Assembly (NCBI GenBank): GCA_021775735.1
Contig: JAJFHG010000064.1
Location: 1 to 64,000, forward strand
DNA: 64,000 bases
Origin: Hyphomicrobiaceae bacterium
GTDB taxonomy: Bacteria; Pseudomonadota; Alphaproteobacteria; Rhizobiales; Hyphomicrobiaceae
Reading direction: 5' to 3'
Shown here piece after piece: positions 1 to 8,235 of the stretch. Made by a program: the position numbers and the translations under genes. Under the pieces are notes generated by a model. That model ran no database searches. It was not told the origin of the DNA and saw only the letters and a list, made by a program, of their open reading frames with translations. Every line of letters begins with the position of its first letter. Position 1 is the first letter of the stretch.

Positions 1-963
1 AATGAAGCCCTGGCTGAAACCTTTGAATGGTTGGCAGAAGACGGTGCGCGGCTGTTTATCGATGGTCCCGTTGGGCAAGCGATGGTGCGCCAATCTCTTG
101 AGACTGGCGGGCATCTCACCGCGCGAGATTTGAAGGACTACAAAGTGCAGCGGCGTCAACCGTTGCGACAGGCGTTTCTCGACGCTGAGGTTGATCTTAA
201 TCCAGCTCCTGCCGCCAGCGGGCCGTTAATCGCATTCTCGTTGGCGCTTTTGTCGGGGCTTGAACGCGATGTGCGGTGCGCGCCTGCTACTCTGGCTGAT
301 GTGATGGCGCGCACAAATGCTGTCCGTGCAGCATTCAATGACGTGTCCGATCAGATTTTGGAGGAGGTTGTTCGCCAACACCTCGAGGAGATGAGACAAC
401 ATCCCTCCGCACCACGCGGCACAACACATATCAGCGTCATTGACAGGCAAGGTAACGCGGCGGCGGCCACGGTTTCCAATGGCGAAGGCAATGGCACTAT
501 GGTTGGCGATCATGGGTTCATGCTCAACAATATGTTGGGCGAGGAGGATCTCAATCCCGATGGATTTAACGTGTGGCGGCCAGGTGTGCGCATGTCGACG
601 ATGATGGCGCCGACTTTGGTGACGGCAAAAGACGGTAGTGTCATCGCTTTGGGGTCTGGTGGATCAAACCGCATTCGGTCTGCGGTGATGCAGGTGATTC
701 TGGGCTTGTTAGATCATGATCTCAGCGCAGATGATGCGGTCAGCGCGCCACGTCTACACGTTGAAAAGTGTGGCAACCTAAGTTTTGAAGCACAGTTTTC
801 TGAAAGCGCGCAAAAAGCACTTCTTGACGCCTATCCCAATGCGCGCATCTGGCCGGAACCCAATATGTTCTTCGGTGGCGTGCATGTGGCGCGTCGTTTG
901 CGCGATGGTGTGTTCGAAGGCGTTGGTGATGCACGCCGCGCTGGCCATGCCGTTATCGTCTAG
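1..963 (+). CDS. ggt: Gamma-glutamyltransferase, C-terminal part (5' end cut by window edge)
   Basis: The reading frame is already open at base 1, so this is the 3' part of a larger gene. The family cleaves the gamma-glutamyl bond of glutathione and related compounds, usually in the periplasm. Members mature by self-cleavage before a Thr that becomes the nucleophile of the small subunit. Here the segment GTTHISVID (codons near 418-444) carries that Thr, and the conserved NNMLGEEDLNP and GSGGSNRIRSAV stretches of the small subunit follow. The end of the large subunit and all of the small subunit are visible. The next gene, msrA, is convergent 15 bp downstream. Signal peptide and start lie outside the window. 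Family assignment is firm; substrate is not shown. Confidence 0.9.
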   Translation, partial: NEALAETFEWLAEDGARLFIDGPVGQAMVRQSLETGGHLTARDLKDYKVQRRQPLRQAFLDAEVDLNPAPAASGPLIAFSLALLSGLERDVRCAPATLADVMARTNAVRAAFNDVSDQILEEVVRQHLEEMRQHPSAPRGTTHISVIDRQGNAAAATVSNGEGNGTMVGDHGFMLNNMLGEEDLNPDGFNVWRPGVRMSTMMAPTLVTAKDGSVIALGSGGSNRIRSAVMQVILGLLDHDLSADDAVSAPRLHVEKCGNLSFEAQFSESAQKALLDAYPNARIWPEPNMFFGGVHVARRLRDGVFEGVGDARRAGHAVIV

Positions 964-978
964 GTGTTTGCAGGTTTT

Positions 979-1665
979 CTAGCTTCCCTTGTGACCCCAG
1001 AGCCGACGCAGGCGTTGGTCGCGACCGCAACCATAACGGTAGCGCTTATATTTGTATGGTTTCTTGAGATAATAATTTTGATGATTGGCCGGTCCAGGCG
1101 TGAATTTTGATGCCCTGCGGATCTTCACCGCAACCGGCACTTTGAAGCGGCGCGCGACTTTAGCCTTGCTGGCTTTGGCGAGGCGGCGTTGGGTGTTGTT
1201 ATGGACAAAAATGGCGGGCAAATAAGCTGAGCCGCGATCACAGAACTGTCCACCACCATCAACCGGATCAACATTTTTCCAATAATGGTCAAGCAGCTTC
1301 TGGTAGCTGACTTTGGTTGGATCGTAGATGACCTTGACCACTTCGAGATGGCCGGTATTGCCATTGGCTACTTGGCGGTAGGTTGGATTGGGTGTTTTGC
1401 CGCCCATAAATCCGGAAAGTGTTGCGACCACGCCTTTGACCTTGTCAAAGTCACTTTCAACACACCAATAACACCCGGCTGCAAACGTTGCTGTTGCGCG
1501 TGGTTTCGAAGTCTTGCTCTTGATCGCGGCTTCGTCGGCCAAAGCGTGTTGGATCACAAGCGGCGAACTTTGTCCTTCGGGCCAAAACGGCTGACTGACA
1601 AGGGTAAGGGCACCGACAATAGCGGCGAAGGCAAATATGTTGCGCAGCATTTTCAAAATTTCCAT
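979..1665 (-). CDS. msrA: Peptide methionine-S-sulfoxide reductase MsrA, exported
   Basis: Reduces the S-epimer of methionine sulfoxide in oxidised proteins. The 228-residue protein has a hydrophobic N-terminus (about residues 8-22) and an Ala-x-Ala type cleavage site near residue 43, so it should act outside the cytoplasm. The catalytic motif reads GCYWC at residues 64-68, with C65 the expected nucleophile; most relatives have GCFWC. The GHLEVVKVIYDP, DPVDGGGQFCDRG and NHQNYY blocks are typical. A further Cys near residue 214 could be the resolving one. It follows msrB on the same strand, separated by about 80 bp containing a strong hairpin. A second start at 1650 is possible; neither has a clear ribosome-binding site. 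Confidence 0.92.
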   Translation of the reverse strand: MEILKMLRNIFAFAAIVGALTLVSQPFWPEGQSSPLVIQHALADEAAIKSKTSKPRATATFAAGCYWCVESDFDKVKGVVATLSGFMGGKTPNPTYRQVANGNTGHLEVVKVIYDPTKVSYQKLLDHYWKNVDPVDGGGQFCDRGSAYLPAIFVHNNTQRRLAKASKAKVARRFKVPVAVKIRRASKFTPGPANHQNYYLKKPYKYKRYRYGCGRDQRLRRLWGHKGS

Positions 1666-1687
1666 GAGTGCGTGCCGTGAGTGCGGG

Positions 1688-1730
1688 AATGTGGCTGTGT
1701 TGATATGTACGACAACGACACAGCCACATT
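1688..1730 (-). promoter_or_regulatory. 13-bp perfect inverted repeat between msrB and msrA
   Basis: Arms at 1688-1700 (AATGTGGCTGTGT) and 1718-1730 are exact reverse complements with a 17-base loop. The hairpin lies 14 bp past the msrB stop codon and 23 bp before the msrA start. No run of T follows on the coding strand, so it does not look like a full intrinsic terminator. It could be an mRNA-stabilising or attenuating hairpin, or a repressor site. Confidence 0.55.
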
Positions 1731-1744
1731 AAAGGTGATGGGAT

Positions 1745-2257
1745 CTAAGCGTCTTTTTTTGGTTCAAACTTCATCGCTACGCCGTTCATGCAATAGCGTA
1801 ATCCGGTTGGCGCTGGCCCATCCTTAAACACGTGACCCAGATGTCCACCACAACGACTGCAGTGCACTTCGGTGCGCGGATAGACCAATTTGTAGTCTGT
1901 TGAGGTGCCAACAGCACCTTCAATTGGTTTCCAAAAGCTCGGCCAACCGGTACGGCTGTTGAACTTTGTTTTCGAGTCATAAAGGGCTTGATCGCAGCCG
2001 GCACAGTGGTAGGTGCCTGGATCATAGACCTTGTCGAGCGGGCTAGAGCCAGAAGGCTCGGTGCCATGTTTGCGGAGGACATGGAATTGTGTGGGCGATA
2101 AAATGCTCCGCCATTCAGAGTCAGACTTGGTCACTTTGAATGCCTTTCTTCCTTCCTTTGCTCGTGCAGGGGAGACGCTCTTGCCGGTGACGACCTGATG
2201 TAGACCGGCACCAGCTGCAGCGAGGCTGGCAAAACCGAATGCTCGGCGCGTGATCAT
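1745..2257 (-). CDS. msrB: Peptide methionine-R-sulfoxide reductase MsrB with Tat signal
   Basis: Reduces the R-epimer of methionine sulfoxide, complementing MsrA downstream. I place the start at 2257 because AAGGAG lies 7 bases before that ATG; the frame extends further upstream without a comparable site. The 170-residue product begins MITRRAFGFA, a twin-arginine motif followed by an Ala-rich hydrophobic stretch, so export is probably by Tat. Zinc-binding CxxC pairs are at C85/C88 and C133/C136. The catalytic Cys is C156 in RYCMN, where many relatives have RYCIN. Tat export fits a protein that binds its metal before transport. Together msrB-msrA would form a periplasmic protein-repair pair. 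Confidence 0.93.
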   Translation of the reverse strand: MITRRAFGFASLAAAGAGLHQVVTGKSVSPARAKEGRKAFKVTKSDSEWRSILSPTQFHVLRKHGTEPSGSSPLDKVYDPGTYHCAGCDQALYDSKTKFNSRTGWPSFWKPIEGAVGTSTDYKLVYPRTEVHCSRCGGHLGHVFKDGPAPTGLRYCMNGVAMKFEPKKDA

Positions 2258-2446
2258 AAGCGTGCTCCTTGCTCGTTTCACAGTGCCCGTCACAGTACGA
2301 ACCCGATATGCGGATGCTGTAATCGTACCATGATTTGCGGCGTTTCAGTGGTGTCAGGTCAGATTACGCAGATGGCGGCGTAGAAGTTTCAAAAACGCCT
2401 GGAGCATCAATCAACTATTTGTGTGATGACACTTTCTTAATGTGGC

Positions 2447-3160
2447 TCAGATCGCAACACGGACCGAACGATCCAGCTGAATGCCTTTTTCATCTAGCGC
2501 GCAGCGATATGCAATCGCTTCAACGCCCGCTTCGCGCGCTAATGCAAAAGCGTCCGCATAGTCTGGGTCGACGTCGTCCGCCAGAGAGAACCGTTTGGCA
2601 TCGCCGCGTTGGATGAGATAGACCATCACAGCGCGATGTCCTTCGCGTACCATGTCGGAAAGTTCTCTGAGGTGTTTGGCTCCACGGGTTGTGACAGAGT
2701 CTGGAAATTCCGCTGTACCAGTCTTGCGCGATAAGTGAACGTTCTTAATTTCGACGTAGCACCGACCTTTTTTGGGATCCTCAAGCAGGATGTCGATACG
2801 GCTGTTTTGGCCATATTTTACTTCGCGCTTTTGCGTTTCATATCCGGCCAGCGGTTTAACACGCTTGGCTTCAATCGCTTCGGCTACAATTTTGTTGGGA
2901 TGGGCCGTGTTGATGCCAACGAGAATTGGGCCATCGCCCATGTCATTTTCAACCATTTCCCAAGTGTGACGATATTTGCGTGTCGGACTGTCATGCTCAG
3001 AGAGCCAAACGGGAACCCCGTCATGAAGCAGGCCAAGCATAGAACCAGTGTTGGCGCACGAGGCGGTAATTGTTTTGCCGCTGTCAAGTTTGACGTCGGC
3101 GAGAAAACGTTTGTAGCGCTTGATGAGGCGGCCACGAACGAGTGGTGAAGCAAACTGCAT
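2447..3160 (-). CDS. sfsA: SfsA-family protein (sugar fermentation stimulation protein A)
   Basis: The 237-residue product matches the SfsA family along its full length. The N-terminal OB-like half contains RLIKRYKRFLADV and CANTGSM; the C-terminal half carries the nuclease-like signature with SRIDILLE, YVEIKNVHL and FPDSVTTRG. E. coli SfsA was named for an effect on maltose metabolism, but the fold suggests a DNA- or nucleic-acid-linked role, and biochemical function is not settled. I chose the ATG at 3160 because it gives the family's usual length (about 234 residues); the frame is open to 3286 and an ATG at 3175 is an alternative. Transcribed divergently from the next gene. Confidence 0.88.
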   Translation of the reverse strand: MQFASPLVRGRLIKRYKRFLADVKLDSGKTITASCANTGSMLGLLHDGVPVWLSEHDSPTRKYRHTWEMVENDMGDGPILVGINTAHPNKIVAEAIEAKRVKPLAGYETQKREVKYGQNSRIDILLEDPKKGRCYVEIKNVHLSRKTGTAEFPDSVTTRGAKHLRELSDMVREGHRAVMVYLIQRGDAKRFSLADDVDPDYADAFALAREAGVEAIAYRCALDEKGIQLDRSVRVAI

Positions 3161-3346
3161 GGGGTCGCGTTCCATTGTGTCATTTGAATCGTTGCCCTCA
3201 CTACAGCGTAGACGAGTGTACAAAGTCCAGAACAAGGTGTGGCCCAATCTCTTTTTCACCCGGAATTTCGGTTTAATGGTTCCCACACCAACTGGTGCGC
3301 ATTAGGGTGGCTCTAAGTTGGAGACAAAACCTGGCCTGGCAGATAC

Positions 3347-4087
3347 ATGACGACACCTGAAATCACAGCAGCGTTGCTGATCATCGGCGACGAAATCCTG
3401 TCCGGGCGGACCAAGGACAAAAATATCGGCACGCTCGCCGATAGTTTGACCGCGATTGGTATTCGTCTTCGAGAGGTGCGCATCATTGGCGATGAAGAAG
3501 ACGCCATTGTTGAAGCCGTCAATACGTTACGGGAAACACATACGTATGTGTTTACAACGGGCGGCATCGGTCCTACCCATGATGACATCACGGCTGATAG
3601 TCTCGCAAAAGCGTTTGGCGTTTCAATTGATGTAAACCCAACTGTCGCTGAAGAGATGGAAAAAGTTTACGCCCAACGAGGCGTGGAAATGACGCCCGCA
3701 CGATTGCGCATGGCTCGTATTCCCGATGGTGCTGAGTTGGTCCGCAACTCGGTTTCTATTGCGCCGGGCTTTGTTCTTGGCAACGTGATCGTGATGGCCG
3801 GTGTACCGTCGATCATGGCGGCCATGTTTTCAGACGTGGCCCCTCGACTTAAACGCGGTGCCAAACTCTATTCCGAAACTCTCATGGTACGCCGTCCAGA
3901 AGCAGATATCTCAGATCTGTTTGCCGCGCATCAGAAGATGTATCCGGATGTGATCATGGGCAGTTACCCATCGTTTCTGGATGGCAAATTTAAAACCGAA
4001 TTGGTTTTGCGCGCCACAAACGAACAGAACCTGAAAAAAGTGGTTGCTGAGCTGCGTGCCAAACTGGTTGAAAAAGCCCTGATTTAA
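3347..4087 (+). CDS. Molybdopterin-binding (MoaB/Mog-like) protein, CinA N-terminal domain type
   Basis: A 246-residue protein made of the molybdopterin-binding fold found in MoaB, Mog and the N-terminal part of CinA. GDEILSGRTKD is at residues 14-24 and the signature TTGGIGPTHDD at 70-80. It lacks the C-terminal nicotinamide-nucleotide amidohydrolase domain of full-length CinA. Stand-alone versions are common in alphaproteobacteria and are often annotated as competence/damage-inducible protein A or ADP-ribose pyrophosphatase-like. Real substrate is unknown. No molybdenum-cofactor genes are nearby, so the context does not support a cofactor-synthesis role. No strong ribosome-binding site is visible before the ATG. 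Confidence 0.85.
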   Translation: MTTPEITAALLIIGDEILSGRTKDKNIGTLADSLTAIGIRLREVRIIGDEEDAIVEAVNTLRETHTYVFTTGGIGPTHDDITADSLAKAFGVSIDVNPTVAEEMEKVYAQRGVEMTPARLRMARIPDGAELVRNSVSIAPGFVLGNVIVMAGVPSIMAAMFSDVAPRLKRGAKLYSETLMVRRPEADISDLFAAHQKMYPDVIMGSYPSFLDGKFKTELVLRATNEQNLKKVVAELRAKLVEKALI

Positions 4088-4265
4088 AGGCGTTTCAGGA
4101 CGTCCGCGCGGTCAAGTTGTCCGTGCAACAGTTTGACACAGCCCAGGCAACACAATTCTCCGTTTTAGTGCCGCCGACATCATGCCCGCAATGGGCAGGC
4201 GCGTGCTGCCGCGGTTTGAACGGGGGTGGCTCACGCGCTGGGGTAAAAAAACCAGGAGCCATCTT

Positions 4266-5504
4266 ATGCAGTTCTTTAAGCGCGTGCGCGCAATTTTGCG
4301 CGCCACATTACCTGCGTGTGCCTTCATCGTTGTTGCATCGGGGTTGAGCACAACACTTGGTCTGTTTGTCCATGCCGATGTGGCGTACGCTAAAACACCT
4401 GGCAGTACCTATTGTTTTTATGGTCGTTGCCATCGCGTCAAAACGCTTTCTGAAATGCACGCCCTCGTCGGCAAGGACGTGAGCCTCCATTCGTCTCACT
4501 ATGACTCCTGTCATCGAGATCGCTACAACCCGTGTGGTTTGACCTCATCGGGCGAACCGTTCTTTGCTGATCAGGCCGACAACGCGGCAAGCCCGATTTA
4601 TCCCGACGGTACTAAGTTGTTGGTGTGGTCGGCGCAGTCGAAAGAGGCCGCGGTTCTCCGTGTCAACAATGCGGGTCCCTACTGGGGCAATCGTAAACTT
4701 GATGTATCACGCGCGCTTGCCCGCAAGCTCGGTTTTGAACACCGTGGCGTCGCCAAGTTGCAGGTCAGGGTTCTTTCCGCTCCGACGAAGGCAGAGGCAC
4801 GCTACAAACGCAACCGACGCTATGCGAAGGTGCATGGCCCAATCGGAAAATTTGCAAGCCTTGATGAGGCTGAAAAGGGCTTGGCCGTCTTGCTGGCCCC
4901 CGCCAGCGTGACACAGGGCAAAGCCATTGCAGCAGTCCCCCCTGAGTTTGAACAATGGCCGGTGGTTTGGTCTCAGTATGCAGCGTTGGAATGGCCCGTG
5001 GTCGGCGCAATACCAGCCAAATCAAAATCCGCTCCGGTTCAAGTGGCCTCTGTTAATAGCCGTGGTGGTGATGAACCACAGACGGTCGCTAACGCGGCAC
5101 GTTTAACAGTCTGGCCTGTCGTCCAAGGGGTTCAAAAAGCGCGTGATGACACACCATTGGTTCGCCTGGCGCTTGGACAGCCTGTGCGGCGCAAACGGCA
5201 GGCTGTGATCCGCAAGGCCAGAAAAGTACGGTTGGCTGCTTTGAGCTCAAAGCAAAAGCCACGCGCAAAAATGCGCAAGCGTAAAGGCGAAAAGCGTAAA
5301 TCGCAGCGCGCCAAGGTGCGGAAAAAGGGTAACGGTAAGCTCAAGGCCAGAGCCACGCGCAAATCTAAGTCAAAAGCTGTTGCCAAGGTGGCGACGAAAA
5401 CATCAACAAGGCGCGTTGTGCGTCAAGCAAAGCCTGTGGTGACCGTGCGGCCTCACGTTGCGACACGGCAAATTTTACACCGCGCGCTGGGACGCGGTGC
5501 CTAA
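4266..5504 (+). CDS. RlpA-like double-psi beta-barrel protein with a basic C-terminal tail
   Basis: AGGAG 7 bases before the ATG at 4266 fixes the start and gives 412 residues. A signal peptide ends near AYA (residues 40-42). Residues about 100-170 form an RlpA-like double-psi beta-barrel: VLRVNNAGPYWGNRKLDVSR followed by ALARKLGF and GVAKLQVRVL. The family acts on glycan strands in septal peptidoglycan. Canonical RlpA has NDRGP; here it is NNAGP, so catalysis is uncertain. Residues 1-100 have several Cys (C50, C55, C82, C90) that could form disulfides. From about residue 320 the protein is extremely rich in Lys and Arg, with no recognised domain; it might bind an anionic polymer such as the cell wall. 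No SPOR domain was seen. Confidence 0.75.
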   Translation: MQFFKRVRAILRATLPACAFIVVASGLSTTLGLFVHADVAYAKTPGSTYCFYGRCHRVKTLSEMHALVGKDVSLHSSHYDSCHRDRYNPCGLTSSGEPFFADQADNAASPIYPDGTKLLVWSAQSKEAAVLRVNNAGPYWGNRKLDVSRALARKLGFEHRGVAKLQVRVLSAPTKAEARYKRNRRYAKVHGPIGKFASLDEAEKGLAVLLAPASVTQGKAIAAVPPEFEQWPVVWSQYAALEWPVVGAIPAKSKSAPVQVASVNSRGGDEPQTVANAARLTVWPVVQGVQKARDDTPLVRLALGQPVRRKRQAVIRKARKVRLAALSSKQKPRAKMRKRKGEKRKSQRAKVRKKGNGKLKARATRKSKSKAVAKVATKTSTRRVVRQAKPVVTVRPHVATRQILHRALGRGA

Positions 5505-5524
5505 ATCAGACCTGATAAGCTGTT

Positions 5525-7078
5525 TTAGAACCTGATGAGAGATAAACGTCCAAGAAGTGACTTGGATTTCTTTTTCCCATCATCGTTTTTCGCATCAGAC
5601 GTGCTGTTTTCTGCACCCGCTTCAGCCGGTGCCACGGCACCCTCGTCGGAAGCAGCTTCTTGTTCTGGAGCGTCGTCCGCATTGCTGTCTTCGACAGGAT
5701 CCGGTTCAGCGTCCGTATTGTCGGCGACCAGAGAAACGTCTTCGTCAGCGGACTCGATGGCTTCGGGATCGTCTAGACTATCATCGTCCGCCCCCGCGTC
5801 ATCGTCCTCAGTGTCGTCGTCGTCGTTGGCTGCGGTGATGATAAGGTTGTCGTCACTGTCGCAAGCGCTCTCGTCTTGAGGCAGCACTTCTGCGTTTGCG
5901 TCCAGGACCTCTTCATCCTGCACGTCATCACGTGTCTCGGTACTGACGTCGTTGTCGTCAGACGGATCTTGTGCAGTTAAAGTCTCGTCGTCTGCGGTCT
6001 CACCGTCCTCGTCGACATCATCAGCGGTAAGCTCAAGATCAGGTTCGGACACAGGGTCAGATGTTTTAATTTCAACGTCTGATGCTTCAGTTTCATCCGT
6101 TGTGAACGTGGCGGCGATAATCTCTGTTGGCACATCATCTTCGGATAGGTCGTCAGCAACACTTTCCGGCGCGGTCTCTTCTCGCGGCTCAGTTTTTGAT
6201 ACGACGACCAGAGGCTCTGCAATAGGTGGGCTGATAACTGGTGGCACAGCAGAACCAGCTGAGCTCATCTTGCTCCATATGTCGGGTTGCATAGATGTGT
6301 CAGGCTGATTGGATGCGTCATCACGCACTTTACCAATGGCAGCTTCAAGTTCAGGGTCTTTGTGTTCGCTGACGCGGCCTTCAACGGCGCTGTCATGTGC
6401 TTCATGTGCGGGATCGTCTTCAAAGCGATTGATCTGCGGTGCCATCGCCAGTTCGTTTTCGTCGAGAAACAAATCGTAATGCAGTTCCAAAGCATCAAGC
6501 AGCGCTGCTCCAAGATCCATCAACGGACCAGCCGCAATGCGCTTGGCGATCAAGAAGTCTTCACCGACCTCCAGATTTTCGCCAATCACAGGGGCGGGGG
6601 CATCTGGGTCGACAAGGCCGCGTGATCTTAAATAGGCGGGAATGGTATCAGCGGTTGCAAAGTCAATGTCCGTGCTGTCACCACACTCTTCAACGGCATC
6701 GAGGAGGACTGCAGTGCCTGCAATGTAAAGTTTGGCGAGCTGTCGGAAGCGTTTGTCGTCGCGCGCCACGTCTTCAGCCCGTTCGCGCGATTTAAGCACA
6801 CGGATGATGATCGTGTTTTCGAGTTTGCGGATTTCCTCGATGTCGTCGCGAAAGCCATGCTTTTCTTCTGAGATTTTTAATTGTCCCGCACGCCGTGCGC
6901 TATTCCAGGTGAGGCGCGCATTGACGATGTCTTCTGCCGCCGCCAACACCGTATCCAGGTGATCGGCAAGCAGATAGACGGAGGCTGGCGCAGGTTTGGT
7001 GTTGCCACCAGCCCGCGTCAATGCCAGGGCCGGTAGGGTCAGGCCCGCGCCACGTTCAGGATTGGTCTTATCGCTCAT
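5525..7078 (-). CDS. Unknown protein with a long acidic region
   Basis: I do not recognise this 517-residue protein. Residues 1-225 look like a mostly helical globular domain (ADHLDTVLAAAEDIV, IEEIRKLENTIIIRVL, AKRIAAGPLMDLGAALLDAL). Residues about 230-490 are low-complexity and dominated by Asp, Glu, Ser, Thr and Ala, including runs such as NDDDDTEDDDAGADDD. The last 20 or so residues switch to a basic, amphipathic end (KKKSKSLLGRLSLIRF). No signal peptide or membrane segment is present, so a cytoplasmic protein is likely. It lies downstream of nrdJ on the same strand, with a strong hairpin in between. The acidic tract is intact over about 780 bp, which argues that it is translated. Confidence 0.7.
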   Translation of the reverse strand: MSDKTNPERGAGLTLPALALTRAGGNTKPAPASVYLLADHLDTVLAAAEDIVNARLTWNSARRAGQLKISEEKHGFRDDIEEIRKLENTIIIRVLKSRERAEDVARDDKRFRQLAKLYIAGTAVLLDAVEECGDSTDIDFATADTIPAYLRSRGLVDPDAPAPVIGENLEVGEDFLIAKRIAAGPLMDLGAALLDALELHYDLFLDENELAMAPQINRFEDDPAHEAHDSAVEGRVSEHKDPELEAAIGKVRDDASNQPDTSMQPDIWSKMSSAGSAVPPVISPPIAEPLVVVSKTEPREETAPESVADDLSEDDVPTEIIAATFTTDETEASDVEIKTSDPVSEPDLELTADDVDEDGETADDETLTAQDPSDDNDVSTETRDDVQDEEVLDANAEVLPQDESACDSDDNLIITAANDDDDTEDDDAGADDDSLDDPEAIESADEDVSLVADNTDAEPDPVEDSNADDAPEQEAASDEGAVAPAEAGAENSTSDAKNDDGKKKSKSLLGRLSLIRF

Positions 7079-7196
7079 AAGTGTCGGCTCTCAGAACACA
7101 GGGGTGTGGGCCCATCTTCAGAGCCCGTCACATGACACGACTCTTCAGCGATTCGGGCTCTGGTTCACAGGCCTCAAAGCGGTTTTCCAGGTTATC

Positions 7197-7234
7197 CCAA
7201 GCCCGGAAACAGGGGCTTGGAGGCCCCTATTTCC
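7197..7234 (-). terminator. Strong hairpin downstream of the original nrdJ end, with an alternative stem
   Basis: Bases 7205-7216 (GGAAACAGGGGC) pair with 7223-7234 over 12 positions with a single C-A mismatch and a 6-base loop. An overlapping 8-bp stem pairs 7197-7204 with 7213-7220. The two stems share bases and cannot form together. It lies 12 bp past the displaced nrdJ tail copy and ends 118 bp before the start of the acidic-protein gene. No T-run follows on the minus strand, so a classic intrinsic terminator is not shown; a Rho-assisted terminator or an attenuator are alternatives. Confidence 0.45.
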
Positions 7235-7245
7235 TGGCCCTGTGA

Positions 7246-7318
7246 CCTAACTGCACCCACTTGTCGAGCCGCAGGTGTCGCACTTCAGGCAGGTGCCATT
7301 ACGGACCATGGTGAAGTT
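7246..7318 (-). repeat. Left copy of the nrdJ 3' tail (direct repeat, displaced gene end)
   Basis: This 73-bp stretch is 70/73 identical to 8261-8333, exactly 1015 bp away and in the same orientation. Read on the minus strand it encodes the last 22 residues of NrdJ ([20 protein letters not shown] then GCS) and the stop codon. It is separated from the rest of nrdJ by the inserted gene. Differences are at 7265, 7295 and 7298; all fall in third codon positions and leave the protein unchanged. It is either the original host gene end left behind after insertion, or the end carried by the insert. Confidence 0.92.
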
Positions 7319-7323
7319 ATCCC

Positions 7324-8235
7324 TCACCCTATAAGGCCAAGTTCTTCATATGACCGAATGTGTCCATTGATCTCGCCCCATCCACCTGGTTTGCGTATGA
7401 GGTACAAGTCCTTTCGAATTGCATATTCTCGCGTCACTCTCCATTTTTCTGGATCATGTCCTTTGAAGTGTTCTAATTGATCCCACTTCTTGAGAATCCT
7501 AAATGGTATTTGAATACTACGTGAATAGACGGGCGATTGGGGCTGTCTATCGGATACACCACAGGAGCGCTTCAGTTGCGCAATCGCTTTTTCGTGTCTC
7601 ACCCCGACATTGTTTCGTGTTGAGATGTGAAACTCAGCTTTTTGTTTTTCGATCTGCTTGAGAACGTCGGGCGGAGTTTCTTTTCCAACATAACGTTTTT
7701 GCACCGCTTGAAAGCGGTCGAAAGCATGTGTTAACGGCGCATGAAACTTTTCTGCTACTTCCTCAGCGCTATTGCATGAAAGGACTTCGTTAAGAGGCAT
7801 TAAACAGCAAAGTGCAAAAACGTCGGCCTGACGTTCTACACGGCGGTAGGGGACGATACCACTGAGGGTTTCAACTTTGCCGAAGGCTTTCTGTTTTGGC
7901 GCCCCCTTGTGGTCTAAAACAATGTGGCCGACCTCATGAAAAAGTGCGAAGCAAGCCCACCATTGGTTATTTTTCGCAGCTTCTATTGTGGACTGTCGGG
8001 CCACAATTATGCGTTCTGCTACTCGTGCTTCGGCTTTCGCACCAGGCAAATCGTCGTCTGATACAGCTTTGAGCTTAAGCCCATCAAAGAGCTTGCCGTT
8101 TCCGCCGAGACATTCAATAAACTTAAACACATCGGGCCTGGCGACGTTAGCCTGCCCTGCGTACACAAGTAGGCGGTTTACGATAGCATCTATTCCATCG
8201 TCAGCTCTGCCAACGCTTGCCCAATCTTTCGACAC
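7324..8235 (-). CDS. ImmA/IrrE-family metallopeptidase, cargo of the nrdJ-tail cassette
   Basis: A 303-residue protein starting with GTG at 8235; AAAGGA lies about 9 bases upstream. The zinc motif HEVGH is at residues 100-104 (FALFHEVGHIVLDHK). The third ligand is expected in the ERQADVFALCCLMP block (E134 region), which matches the ExxA(N/D)xFAxxLLMP pattern of ImmA/IrrE proteins. Known members cleave or inactivate repressors: ImmA cleaves the ICEBs1 repressor ImmR, and IrrE (PprI) acts on DdrO in Deinococcus. No helix-turn-helix partner gene is beside it. The last 100 residues (WDQLEHFKGHDPEKW onward) are unrecognised and may be the target-binding part. It starts 26 bp after the nrdJ stop on the same strand, so it is probably co-transcribed with nrdJ. 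Confidence 0.87.
   Translation of the reverse strand: MSKDWASVGRADDGIDAIVNRLLVYAGQANVARPDVFKFIECLGGNGKLFDGLKLKAVSDDDLPGAKAEARVAERIIVARQSTIEAAKNNQWWACFALFHEVGHIVLDHKGAPKQKAFGKVETLSGIVPYRRVERQADVFALCCLMPLNEVLSCNSAEEVAEKFHAPLTHAFDRFQAVQKRYVGKETPPDVLKQIEKQKAEFHISTRNNVGVRHEKAIAQLKRSCGVSDRQPQSPVYSRSIQIPFRILKKWDQLEHFKGHDPEKWRVTREYAIRKDLYLIRKPGGWGEINGHIRSYEELGLIG

Noticed and set aside
5535-6308. Plus-strand Ser-rich frames opposite the acidic-protein gene
   Set aside because: They are the complement of Asp/Glu codons (GAC/GAT/GAG become GTC/ATC/CTC or TCG/TCA frames) and have no ribosome-binding sites.
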